Source: Tumebacillus permanentifrigoris
Lineage (GTDB): Bacteria; Bacillota; Bacilli; Tumebacillales; Tumebacillaceae
Direction of reading: 5' to 3'
Assembly: GCF_003148565.1 (NCBI RefSeq)
Contig: NZ_QGGL01000008.1
Location: forward strand, 157,586-221,585
DNA length: 64,000 bases
Positions within the stretch are counted from its first letter, which is position 1. Every line of letters begins with the position of its first letter. The position numbers were made by a program, and so were the translations under genes. The notes beneath the pieces are model-generated. The model ran no database searches. It was not told where the DNA came from and worked only from the letters and a program-made list of their open reading frames with translations. This document shows, one piece after another, positions 51,501 through 59,062 of this stretch.

Positions 51501-51875
51501 ACCGACTTCCAGTTGCCTGTCTATATGCGCGCCGTGGAACAAGCGCTTTTTCCGAAGGGGGAAGCGGTGGGTGCCGCGTACTACTCGATTGAAAAAGTGG
51601 ACCGTTCCACGAGCGCGCTCGTGAAGGCCCAGCATCTCGATTCACTGGGCATGGGCAAGAAAAAAACCAAGTTTGATGAGTCCGCGTGGAACGAACTGCT
51701 CGCCCAATCGGAAGCCAAGATGCATGACTACCGCCAGCGCATGGCGGACGGTTCCTACCCGGTGTTGCCAAGCGATGACAGCCATTGCACGTTCTGTGAG
51801 TACCGCCGAGTCTGTCGCCACCAAGCGTTGCGAACCCTGCAAGCCGATTCTGCGAAGGGAGGGGCGTCCGAATGA
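48555..51875 (+). CDS. addB: ATP-dependent helicase/nuclease subunit B, AddB
   Basis: The 1106-residue subunit works with AddA to process double-strand ends and load RecA after Chi recognition. The N-terminal Walker A region is degenerate (GPFHSGHRDE), in line with a helicase-like but non-motor role. The C-terminal RecB-type nuclease (about 790-1095) is framed by the four-cysteine iron staple Cys802, Cys1078, Cys1081 and Cys1087 (CTFCEYRRVC). GQIDRIDATRDGQFMVVDYKAK carries the nuclease Asp and Lys. AAAGGAGG precedes the ATG. The stop overlaps addA by 4 nt. Confidence 0.95.
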   Translation: MREVICGPFHSGHRDEWAAEFRTLVEGGRAQTCLYVVPTRGLAGVVRDRVLDGLPGMAGEQILTLFEVVEEVLRRSGKSYVRLDALATERLVAKVLRSLGRAGVMWNGESLEHWAHSPGVVSAFQRHIGELKRSRVNPTDILTMVRGTADEATVSVLAQVYTEYQQALHSGEIPLLDTEETYLEAGRVLRQQGVAQIFPGVEQVFFDYFVDFQPHQMDVVIPLLHAERVQVFLPYDPERWAWMESAAGLMQESMKAFRANGLQIRYEDEVVAVNIPADLQQVQSRLFAPHPQALEKTPSLHAFRARTAEKEWLWVAKQIKRLHQNGVALRDIAILTPEEVEHGGLIHRVLTRVGVPVQQNVSLRADRVPWLRDLLTLYTLDDAAWHRDTLEVLAGADALLGDHPLRGKQTVPQRVSRQIGVVKGLSLWQKRLAEHIGWDQKAKLMSSLADGKGEHAAPDALEEDADELRTFAAFVDLLAAKVALLPRTTDGGTHATAMRALLPEQGDFQRALVGRYRKGDGYSLEDLQRDLRARESLEKVLDALEHMDALLDETSSYSRAEFVEVLSNYLHAEQIVLERGKPGGVALLNPSAARGLTFRHVFFVGLNEGKWPLVPSTSWLLRDALREELTDRVSLLAPQVQIDQQRLFLLMGLHTATAGVWFSTVSASKQDLPSRFLSQLCEICPTMEIETDDYLGGSALYPQSPLEISNTVEARDWLAALHRRVDISPEDIVAAQALTTLEPEFWRQVYAQSEGEQARAASVGASRFDGLLEAAEIRAELADRYSTERIYSVSQFNRYGECGYKFFLSRVLNLDSTREEDAELSAMEKGNLYHRVLHRLYDQLREADRVTPEFIETMRAQIPAIFEEEWALAQTQRYTEVGLRQQLEKDRLLRRLHDWFEGEADAWQKQGLALVPRYLEWVFGMTTSGDHDPNSRLEPITIGDLKLRGQIDRIDATRDGQFMVVDYKAKNTKPMPRAIQNGTDFQLPVYMRAVEQALFPKGEAVGAAYYSIEKVDRSTSALVKAQHLDSLGMGKKKTKFDESAWNELLAQSEAKMHDYRQRMADGSYPVLPSDDSHCTFCEYRRVCRHQALRTLQADSAKGGASE

Positions 51876-54800
51876 GCGACCCGCGACCGACAACTGGACA
51901 ATGGAAAGCGATTCAAGATCTGAAACGACATCTGACCGTCTCCGCCGGAGCGGGTGCGGGCAAGACGTGGGTGCTGACGGAGCGCTACACCGCCATGCTC
52001 GCCGGACATCCCTTGATCCAGCCGCCGCTGGAGTTGGCGGGACAGGATGCACTCGCCACAGGACAAGCACCGAGCAGACCTGGGCAGATCGTAGCGATCA
52101 CGTTCACGAAGGAAGCGGCAGGCGAGATGAAAGCCCGCATCCGCGAACGTCTCTCGCGCTGGAAATTCGAGGCGGCGCAGGACGACAAGCGCCGGATCGC
52201 GCTGTTGCAAGAGGAAGTCGAACGCGCCACGATCACCACGATCCACGGCTACTGCGCGGACCTGTTGCGCCAATATCCGATCGAGGCGGGCATCGATCCG
52301 CAGGCGCGCGTGCTCGAGGAGAGCGAAGCGGTTTTTCGATTAGAGGAAGCGATTCGCGAGGCGTTGGACGAAGGACTGTCCCGACAGGATGTCGGCGTGA
52401 TTCAACTCGTGAACGAATACAGCTATGAACCGCTCGTTGGACATCTGATGGATTTCTACCCGAGCCTGCGCGAACGGACGGAGGACTTCACGGGCATGGC
52501 GGATCTGACGCTTGCGAAACTCACGGAGCTGAGTTCAGGTCTCGAACCGGCCGTCGATCAGCTCGAAGCGCTGATCCACAACGTCCTCGCCCTGGATCTA
52601 GACGCGCTCGACCCTTCCAAAGGCTCTGTGCAACGTGCCCTCCACCTGCGTGCGCAGTGGCCGGAGATCTCCCGCGTCCTCTCGACGTGGAGAGCGAATC
52701 ACTGGGACTTCTCGGCGGACATACCTGACGTATTAGAAGGGCTGACCGCTGGTTGGGGCCCGCTCGTCAACGCGCTCAAGCCTGACGTGAACGCCCTCAA
52801 AGCACATGTGCCAACTGTCTACGGGCATATCGTCCCCTCTGGGTTACGCACCACCGTCGTGCATCTCACCGCCCTCCTGCAGAGCGTTCACGAGCTCTAT
52901 CGTGGAAAAAAAGCCCGCGACCGTGCGCTGGACTTTACCGATCTGCAAAACCTCGCCGTCCATCTCCTGCAACGTCCCGAGGTGCGACGATGGCAGGCGG
53001 CCTCCTTGCGATTTCTCATGGTCGACGAGTTCCAAGACACCAACCCGGTGCAAAAAAAGCTCCTCGACGCACTCACTGCAGACAACGACGATCTGCGCCT
53101 GTTCGTCGTAGGTGATGCCAAACAGTCGATTTACCGCTTTCGAGGTGCGGACTTGGACGTATTTCTACAAACGCAACGCGAAGTGGGCGACGTTGGCGGC
53201 GAACACGTGCCGCTTGCGCACAATTTCCGTACCCAGAAGCCGATCATCTCGTTTGTGAACCGCTTTTTTGAGCTGTTCATGCCGAGCTACGAACCGATGG
53301 AAGCAACGCGTCCGCCCGCGCACGACCAGACGATGGTGGAAGTCCTCCAGATCACGGAAGAGACCGGCGCACTGCCACAAAAACTCCGCGAAGCCCGCAC
53401 CGTCGCCCAGCGTATTCGTGAGATGGTCGGTCAGGAACGGCTGGTGCCGGACCAAGACGGCACGTTGCGGACGGTGCAATACCGCGACATCACCTTGCTG
53501 TTCTCGGCGATGACACATGTCTACGTCTATGAGCACGCCTTTCAAGCGCTCGGCATCCCGTACTACATCGTCGGGAGCCGGAACTTTTTCCGACGACAGG
53601 AGATCTTCGATCTCGTCAGCGTCATGCACGTGCTGGTTGAGGAGCACGATGCCGTCGCCCGGATCGGGGCGTTGCGTTCGCCGCTGTTTGGCGTGTCGGA
53701 CGAAGCGCTGTACTGGCTGGGGCGTGCGGGGTTGGTGGCAACCGACTGGACCGCGCTGCCCAACTGGCATCGTCTCGCGGTAGATGATCGGGAAAAGCTG
53801 GCGCGGGCGCAAGCGCTTTTCCGCCTCTGGCGGGAGGAGAAGACCTACAAAAGCGCCGCTGGCGTACTGACTTCCATCCTGCATCACACCGGCTACGAGC
53901 AAGCACTGCTCCTGACTTTTGGTGGCGATCAGAAAGTCGGGAACGTGCGCAAATTGCTGGAACTTGCCCAGCAACAGCCAGCCGAGCGGGGAAGTGTGCT
54001 GGCGTTTTTGCAAGAGCTGCAGAAGCGCATCGACGGAGAGGTTCGGGAGGAGGACGCACAGGTCGAGTCCGACCAGAGCGACGTCGTGAAGATCATGACG
54101 GTACACAAGTCCAAGGGTCTCGAATTCCCGGTGGTCATCCTGCCTGATCTCGCGCGCACGTTCAATCTCAGCGAGGGCGGCAAGTTCCGCTATGACCCGC
54201 AGCTAGGGCTGGTTCCGTCCTTCACAGAGAACGAGGCATGGAACCAATTCGGCTACTCCACGCACCTCTCCGACCAGAACAAGCAAAAAGCGCTCGAAGA
54301 AGAACGCCGCAAGCTCTACGTCGCCATGACGCGCGCCCGCGACTACCTGTTGCTCGTCGGGACGCGAGCGCTGGACAAAAAAAAGACCCCCACGTTCGAC
54401 GACTCCCGCTGGTTCGACTGGTTGAGTGCAGCGGAAGTGGAGAACTGGCCGGAAGTGAACTGGGTCCGACTGACGGAGGAGCCGGAACCTGTTGAGGACC
54501 CGCTGGTGGCGCTGGAAACAGGCGCCGCCGAAGCCGCCGCTACACTCGACATGTCCGGGGAAGTGGCACCGCTGGAGGAACTGTTCCCACTGCTGGGCCC
54601 AATTCAACCGCGCCCTGATGAGGCGCCAGATCTGACGCTCTCCGTGTCGGCGTTGTTGACTTATTTCACTTGCCCGCGCCAGTACTATTACAAGTACGCC
54701 CTACGCCTGCCCGAGCTGGCGCGTCCGTTGGAGGACACGCAACAGATGTCGCTATTCGAGGACGTGGAGGAGCGACGCCCAAGCGACAGCAACCTCTCAG

Positions 54801-55468
54801 CAACGGAGTTGGAGGATGCAGATGCTGAGCACGACCCGACGGTGCGCGGAACGTTGGTGCATCGCGTCTTGGAACTGCTTCGTGATCCGGCAGACCTCCC
54901 TGCTTTGCTCCGCCGCGCTCTAGCGGAACGCAAGATCGTGGGTGAGGAGGCGGAGCGTTGGATTCCGCTGCTAGAGGGCGATCTGCAACGCTTTGCGAAC
55001 AGCGAGCTGTTCCAAGAGGTGCAGATGGCGACCGATCAACAGAGCGAGATGATGTTCCGCCTGCGCGTCGGACGTCACGCCGTGACCGGGGTCATCGACA
55101 AGCTCTACAAAAAGCCGAACGGACGTGCCGTCGTCCTCGACTACAAAACCAATCGCATCACCCGCCAGCATCTGAGCCGAACGGCGCACCATTACACGCC
55201 GCAGTTGCAGCTCTACACGCTGGTGGCCGAGCAGCTTCTCGGCTGGAGTGTCGAGCGCGCCGTACTCTACTTCACCGCCCTCGACGCCGAGGCAGAAGTT
55301 CCGGTGACGGCGAGCGACCTCCAGATGATGCAGTCCCGCCTGCAGAGCGCGTGTGACCAGATCGCCATGCAGGAGGGGGAGGAGGGCTACGCGCAGACGG
55401 AGGAGACGGGGGAGACGGGGGAGACGGGGGTGTGTGGACGCTGTCCCTATCAGTTGATTTGCCGATGA
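51872..55468 (+). CDS. addA: ATP-dependent helicase/nuclease subunit A, AddA
   Basis: The 1198-residue UvrD-like motor has Walker A SAGAGAGKTWVLTERY and motif II MVDEFQDTNPVQ. The later motifs include KIMTVHKSKGLEFPVV and KLYVAMTRARDYLLL. The C-terminal RecB-like nuclease contains TGVIDKLYKK and VVLDYKTN. Notably it also has Cys934 (TYFTCPRQYYYKYAL) and a terminal CGRCPYQLIC (Cys1188, Cys1191, Cys1197). This is the spacing of the iron-sulfur staple usually described for AddB. A 9-bp microsatellite encodes ETGETGETG just before it. ATGA overlap with addB indicates coupling. Confidence 0.95.
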   Translation: MSDPRPTTGQWKAIQDLKRHLTVSAGAGAGKTWVLTERYTAMLAGHPLIQPPLELAGQDALATGQAPSRPGQIVAITFTKEAAGEMKARIRERLSRWKFEAAQDDKRRIALLQEEVERATITTIHGYCADLLRQYPIEAGIDPQARVLEESEAVFRLEEAIREALDEGLSRQDVGVIQLVNEYSYEPLVGHLMDFYPSLRERTEDFTGMADLTLAKLTELSSGLEPAVDQLEALIHNVLALDLDALDPSKGSVQRALHLRAQWPEISRVLSTWRANHWDFSADIPDVLEGLTAGWGPLVNALKPDVNALKAHVPTVYGHIVPSGLRTTVVHLTALLQSVHELYRGKKARDRALDFTDLQNLAVHLLQRPEVRRWQAASLRFLMVDEFQDTNPVQKKLLDALTADNDDLRLFVVGDAKQSIYRFRGADLDVFLQTQREVGDVGGEHVPLAHNFRTQKPIISFVNRFFELFMPSYEPMEATRPPAHDQTMVEVLQITEETGALPQKLREARTVAQRIREMVGQERLVPDQDGTLRTVQYRDITLLFSAMTHVYVYEHAFQALGIPYYIVGSRNFFRRQEIFDLVSVMHVLVEEHDAVARIGALRSPLFGVSDEALYWLGRAGLVATDWTALPNWHRLAVDDREKLARAQALFRLWREEKTYKSAAGVLTSILHHTGYEQALLLTFGGDQKVGNVRKLLELAQQQPAERGSVLAFLQELQKRIDGEVREEDAQVESDQSDVVKIMTVHKSKGLEFPVVILPDLARTFNLSEGGKFRYDPQLGLVPSFTENEAWNQFGYSTHLSDQNKQKALEEERRKLYVAMTRARDYLLLVGTRALDKKKTPTFDDSRWFDWLSAAEVENWPEVNWVRLTEEPEPVEDPLVALETGAAEAAATLDMSGEVAPLEELFPLLGPIQPRPDEAPDLTLSVSALLTYFTCPRQYYYKYALRLPELARPLEDTQQMSLFEDVEERRPSDSNLSATELEDADAEHDPTVRGTLVHRVLELLRDPADLPALLRRALAERKIVGEEAERWIPLLEGDLQRFANSELFQEVQMATDQQSEMMFRLRVGRHAVTGVIDKLYKKPNGRAVVLDYKTNRITRQHLSRTAHHYTPQLQLYTLVAEQLLGWSVERAVLYFTALDAEAEVPVTASDLQMMQSRLQSACDQIAMQEGEEGYAQTEETGETGETGVCGRCPYQLICR
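55402..55429 (+). repeat. 9-bp microsatellite in the addA 3' end
   Basis: Three copies of GGAGACGGG-type units encode a Glu-Thr-Gly triplet repeat immediately upstream of the terminal cysteine motif. Length changes would be in-frame. Confidence 0.7.
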
Positions 55469-55506
55469 GATGTGCTATCATGACCAGTGGAAGGAGCGAT
55501 ACCCAC

Positions 55507-55803
55507 ATGGAATATCCGGACTACCTGACTTTCATTCAAACCATCGCGTATGAATACATCCCGAACGAACAACCGCTGACCCGAGAAGCGGCCGACGAAC
55601 TAGGCGCGCGCCTGCTCAGCCTTGATATCGTGAACCCGAACGCACGCAAAACCGGGTACCACCAGACCGTGATGTGCTACCGGGACAAGGGGTCTTGGAT
55701 TCCCGTCACGATCCATTTCCAGACCAGCGAGGCAGGCACGATCCGCTACGCCCGCATCCACGCCCCGAGCTTCGTGAAGGAATACGGCGAGGAAAAATAT
55801 TAG
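55507..55803 (+). CDS. 98-residue protein of unknown function
   Basis: ATG 55507 has GGAAGGAG about 9 nt upstream; the longer frame would run back into addA. The product is soluble, with a helical N-terminal half and a beta-rich C-terminal half (GSWIPVTIHFQTSEAGTIRY). No motif is recognised. It lies 38 nt after addA and may be cotranscribed with it. It ends at a strong terminator. Confidence 0.72.
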   Translation: MEYPDYLTFIQTIAYEYIPNEQPLTREAADELGARLLSLDIVNPNARKTGYHQTVMCYRDKGSWIPVTIHFQTSEAGTIRYARIHAPSFVKEYGEEKY

Positions 55804-55804
55804 G

Positions 55805-55848
55805 AAAAAACGAGGCCCCTCATGGTCGATGAGGGACCTCGTTTTTTT
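55805..55848 (+). terminator. terminator of the addBA unit
   Basis: AAAACGAGG ... CCCTCAT/ATGAGGG ... CCTCGTTTT followed by T7. Confidence 0.9.
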
Positions 55849-55854
55849 CATTCA

Positions 55855-55863
55855 TGATATAAT
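55855..55863 (+). promoter_or_regulatory. extended -10 for the Rpn-tail gene
   Basis: TG-A-TATAAT is a perfect extended -10, 39 nt upstream of ATG 55902. Confidence 0.6.
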
Positions 55864-55901
55864 AAAAACACCAAAATCGATCGACCTCACGAGGTGACGG
55901 T

Positions 55902-56243
55902 ATGCACAAACTGATGGACCTCAAAATGCAAGCGTTCGTCCTCTGGGAAGAAGTTTCCCGCGACCCGAGCAAAAAGTTTGAATACGAAGCTCGTAGAAAA
56001 GCGATTCTCGATCACTATTCAGTACTTCGAGATGCAGAGCTTCGTGAGAAGCGAGCAGCAGAACAAGGACTTGCAAAAGGCATTGCAAAAGGACTTGCAA
56101 AAGGCAATGCAGAAGGCCGTATCGAAGAGAAAAAGCAACTGGCCAAAAAACTTCTCGCCATCGGCATGGACGAAGGCAAGATACTCGAACTCACGGAACT
56201 TTCAGCTACCGAACTAGAAGAACTCAAAAAATCCATACACTAG
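55902..56243 (+). CDS. Rpn/transposase-like (PD-(D/E)XK) C-terminal remnant or stand-alone tail protein
   Basis: The 113-residue protein resembles only the C-terminal third of Rpn (recombination-promoting nuclease, PDDEXK transposase-like) proteins. It has an alpha-helical run with repeated KG units (LAKGIAKGLAKGNAEGR) and then KKLLAIGMDEGKILELTELS. The nuclease core is missing. Yet it has its own extended -10 promoter, a GAGGTGA ribosome site and an intact frame, so it may be expressed. In Rpn loci, internally translated C-terminal products are reported to antagonise the full-length nuclease; this gene has the same shape without a nuclease partner. A decayed transposase fragment is the alternative. 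Confidence 0.65.
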   Translation: MHKLMDLKMQAFVLWEEVSRDPSKKFEYEARRKAILDHYSVLRDAELREKRAAEQGLAKGIAKGLAKGNAEGRIEEKKQLAKKLLAIGMDEGKILELTELSATELEELKKSIH

Positions 56244-56271
56244 AGAACCATCCACCAAAGGAGCCATCCAC

Positions 56272-56691
56272 ATGACCATCAAACTCGTCCAACCCGTCGC
56301 CATCCGCGTAGAACTCATCCGCTCCAACGGATTTTCCACCGAGGAACTCCTCATCCATCTCCAAAACTCGGACCTCACCCCGTTCCAGCAGATCAACGGC
56401 GGCGAGGTGGATTTCTCCATCCTCTTGGAGTACGCCCAAACCAACATGGAAGACCTGAAACAGGCTCTCACTCAAGGCTACCAAGCCACGTTCCTCACCG
56501 TACCTGGCGTCAAAAACTTCCTCGCCGCACGCTACCATATCCAAGCCGGCCGCGATTATGAAGACCACGGCGAGTCCTTCGAGAACCTCCAACTCCCAGC
56601 CGAGGAAGTGCAATTTCTCACCTCCACACTTTCGCAGAACTGGGCCGTCCAACAAACCGGCGATACGATCCGCATCCAGATGGTCAGATAA
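56272..56691 (+). CDS. 139-residue protein of unknown function
   Basis: AAAGGAG precedes the ATG at 56272, 28 nt after the Rpn-tail gene, so the two are probably cotranscribed. The product is soluble and mixed alpha/beta, without a recognisable motif or targeting signal. A terminator follows directly. Confidence 0.7.
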   Translation: MTIKLVQPVAIRVELIRSNGFSTEELLIHLQNSDLTPFQQINGGEVDFSILLEYAQTNMEDLKQALTQGYQATFLTVPGVKNFLAARYHIQAGRDYEDHGESFENLQLPAEEVQFLTSTLSQNWAVQQTGDTIRIQMVR

Positions 56692-56727
56692 AAAGAGTGG
56701 CAGCCACTGCGGCGCCACTCTTTTTTT
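56691..56727. terminator. terminator between convergent small genes
   Basis: GAGTGGC/GCCACTC stem, then T7. It lies 3 nt from the stop of the minus-strand 50-residue gene. Confidence 0.85.
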
Positions 56728-56729
56728 CC

Positions 56730-56882
56730 TCAAAAGCGAAATTGTTCATTTCCTTGGGTGTCACTCAACAAGACCTCCACACCGGGCTCCCAATACATCA
56801 GAAACACCTCGTCGTCGCCTAAGCCTTTGACCCAATCGTTCAAGTGAAAGATTTCTTTGAGTTCTTTGCCTGTAATTTTCAT
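56730..56882 (-). CDS. 50-residue acidic protein of unknown function
   Basis: Minus-strand ATG at 56882 has GGGAGGG about 9 nt upstream and opens 50 codons to TGA at 56730. The product begins MKITGKELKEIFHLNDW, with acidic and aromatic residues after it (GDDEVFLMYWEPGVEVLL). The ribosome site, codon use and position next to a convergent terminator support a real gene. Homology unknown. Confidence 0.65.
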   Translation of the reverse strand: MKITGKELKEIFHLNDWVKGLGDDEVFLMYWEPGVEVLLSDTQGNEQFRF

Positions 56883-56982
56883 CGAAAAAAGCCCTCCCCC
56901 TGTATCCTTCTCCTACGACCTGATACTAAACAATATGCAGGAAAAACGGCGTTCATAACGAAAAGGAAAAACGTAGAAACGA

Positions 56983-56994
56983 GAACAAATGTAC
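56983..56994. promoter_or_regulatory. weak LexA-like box upstream of parE
   Basis: GAAC-AAAT-GTAC differs from the GAAC-N4-GTTC SOS box in one base of the right half. It lies 118 nt before parE. I report it as a candidate only. Confidence 0.2.
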
Positions 56995-57111
56995 GTATTT
57001 TGCCCAGTTGCTCTAGCATATCTCCCCGTGACCAAGTATGATAACTAGGTAGTCTACCCCTTGAACAACGATTCGATTATATAGAGATAGGTTTTCATAC
57101 GGAGGTTCTAG

Positions 57112-59043
57112 ATGAGCAATTACAACGAACATGCAATCGAGGTGCTCGAAGGCATCGAGGCGATTCGCCTACGCCCTGGTATGTACATCGGGGGTCGCGG
57201 ATCATCTGGTTTGCATCATCTCGTCTGGGAGATCGTCAACAACTCTCTCGACGAACACATGAATGGCTACGGCGATGAAGTCATCCTCACCCTGCATGCA
57301 GATGATGCGATCACCGTCCAAGACTTCGGGCGCGGCATCCCCACCGGCATTCACCCGAAAACGGGCATCAGCACCCTCGAAACTATTCTCACCCTGCCCC
57401 ACGCAGGCGGGAAGTTTGGCGGCGGAGGCTACAAAGTCTCCGGCGGTCTGCATGGTGTCGGGGCAACCTGTACCAATGCGTACTCGATCGAACTGATCGC
57501 CACCGTCAACCGCGCAGCCGAGGACAAGACAGCCGCCCACTCGCTCACCCAATGGTACAGCCGTGGCAAAAAAGTCAAAGAAAAGCGCGGCCCCTACAAA
57601 GGCCGCCCTGGAACCACCGTCTACTTCAAACCAGACACCAAGGAACAGGACCCCAACGAAGGGATTTTTGAAGTCTCGACCTTCAACGTGGATACGATCC
57701 GTCACCGTCTGCGCCAATACGCGTTTCTCTGCCCGACGATCCAACTAAAATTTATTGACGAAAAAGAAAATACCGAGGAAGTGATCCACTTCCCGAACGG
57801 TCTGCTGGACTACATCAAGTTTGAGCAAAAAATCAACTTGCCCTTGCACGAACCGTGGGTGATCCGGGATGAGCGGGACGATGTGTCTGCAGACATCCTG
57901 CTCCAGTGGACCGATTCCTTCTCCACGTCGATCATCTCCTTCGCCAACCTGATCGCTACCAAGGAAGGCGGCACCCACGAAACCGGGGTCAAGACTGCGA
58001 TCACCCGCACCATGAACGAAATTGCCACCGCCAAGGGCTGGTTAAAGGAAAACCTCACCGGCGACGAATGGCTAGAAGGCCTCACCGCGATCATCTCGAT
58101 CAAACTCCCTGAACCGGAGTTCGAGGGCCAGACCAAAAACAAACTGAGCAACAGCAACGTCCGCTCCGTGCTCTCGCAGATCGTCACCGACAACCTGAGC
58201 CGGATCTTTGCCGACGCCAAACAATTGCAAGCGGTCAAAGCGATTGCGGAAAAAGCGCTGCTCGCCAGACAAGCTCGCGAAGCCTCCAAAAAGGCCCAAC
58301 AGCTAATCCGCGATCAGGAAAAAAAGAAAAAAGACAAGTACGAACACCTCGTCTCCGGCAAATTTGCGCCTTGTACCTCGAAGGACCCCGCTCAGCGCGA
58401 ATTTTTCATTGTCGAAGGGGAATCGGCGGGCGGTTCCGCCAAGCAAGCCCGTGACCGCATCACCCAAGCGATCCAGATGTTGAAGGGCAAAGTCCTGAAC
58501 GTCGAAAACAACCGGATCGACCGGGTGCTCGACAACGAAGAAATTCGCTCGATTATCATCAACATCGGCTGTGGTATCGGTGATGAATGCGATCCCGACA
58601 AATCGCAATACTCGAAGATCGTCATCATGACGGACGCCGACGAAGACGGATCGCACATCCGCATCCTGCTGCTGACCTTCTTCTTCCGCTACATGCTTCA
58701 GATGGTGCGGGCCGGTTACATCTACATCGCCCAACCTCCGCTGTTCAAGGTGTACAAGGACAAAAAAGTCCAGTACGCCTGGACGGTCCACGAGCGCGAT
58801 GCAGGGCTGAAAAAATTGGGCAAAGGCGCGATGTCTCAGCGCTTCAAAGGTCTCGGGGAGATGAACCCAGACCAACTGTGGGAGACGACGATGAAGCCAG
58901 AAACCCGTCGCCTCTACAAAGTCACCGTCGACGATGTTTTGGAACTTGACCAGATGTTTTCCAGCCTGATGGGGGAAAAAGCGGAAAGTCGCCGCGATTT
59001 TCTCGTCGAGAACGCACGCCATCTGAAAGACGTAACGGTCTAA
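57112..59043 (+). CDS. parE: DNA topoisomerase IV subunit B, ParE
   Basis: The 643-residue type IIA topoisomerase ATPase subunit has a GHKL ATPase domain with catalytic Glu40 in LVWEIVNNSLDE, VQDFGRGIPTGIH and GGLHGVGA, a transducer region, and a TOPRIM domain. TOPRIM shows EGESAGGSAKQARDR (EGE in place of the more common EGD) and MTDADEDGSHIR. The position usually Asp before the Mg-binding Asn is Asn here (VNN), a departure from the standard VDN. Length and order with parC fit ParE rather than GyrB. ACGGAGG precedes the ATG. It is followed by parC after 19 nt. Confidence 0.88.
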   Translation: MSNYNEHAIEVLEGIEAIRLRPGMYIGGRGSSGLHHLVWEIVNNSLDEHMNGYGDEVILTLHADDAITVQDFGRGIPTGIHPKTGISTLETILTLPHAGGKFGGGGYKVSGGLHGVGATCTNAYSIELIATVNRAAEDKTAAHSLTQWYSRGKKVKEKRGPYKGRPGTTVYFKPDTKEQDPNEGIFEVSTFNVDTIRHRLRQYAFLCPTIQLKFIDEKENTEEVIHFPNGLLDYIKFEQKINLPLHEPWVIRDERDDVSADILLQWTDSFSTSIISFANLIATKEGGTHETGVKTAITRTMNEIATAKGWLKENLTGDEWLEGLTAIISIKLPEPEFEGQTKNKLSNSNVRSVLSQIVTDNLSRIFADAKQLQAVKAIAEKALLARQAREASKKAQQLIRDQEKKKKDKYEHLVSGKFAPCTSKDPAQREFFIVEGESAGGSAKQARDRITQAIQMLKGKVLNVENNRIDRVLDNEEIRSIIINIGCGIGDECDPDKSQYSKIVIMTDADEDGSHIRILLLTFFFRYMLQMVRAGYIYIAQPPLFKVYKDKKVQYAWTVHERDAGLKKLGKGAMSQRFKGLGEMNPDQLWETTMKPETRRLYKVTVDDVLELDQMFSSLMGEKAESRRDFLVENARHLKDVTV

Positions 59044-59062
59044 GAAGTAAAGGAGCTTGGTT

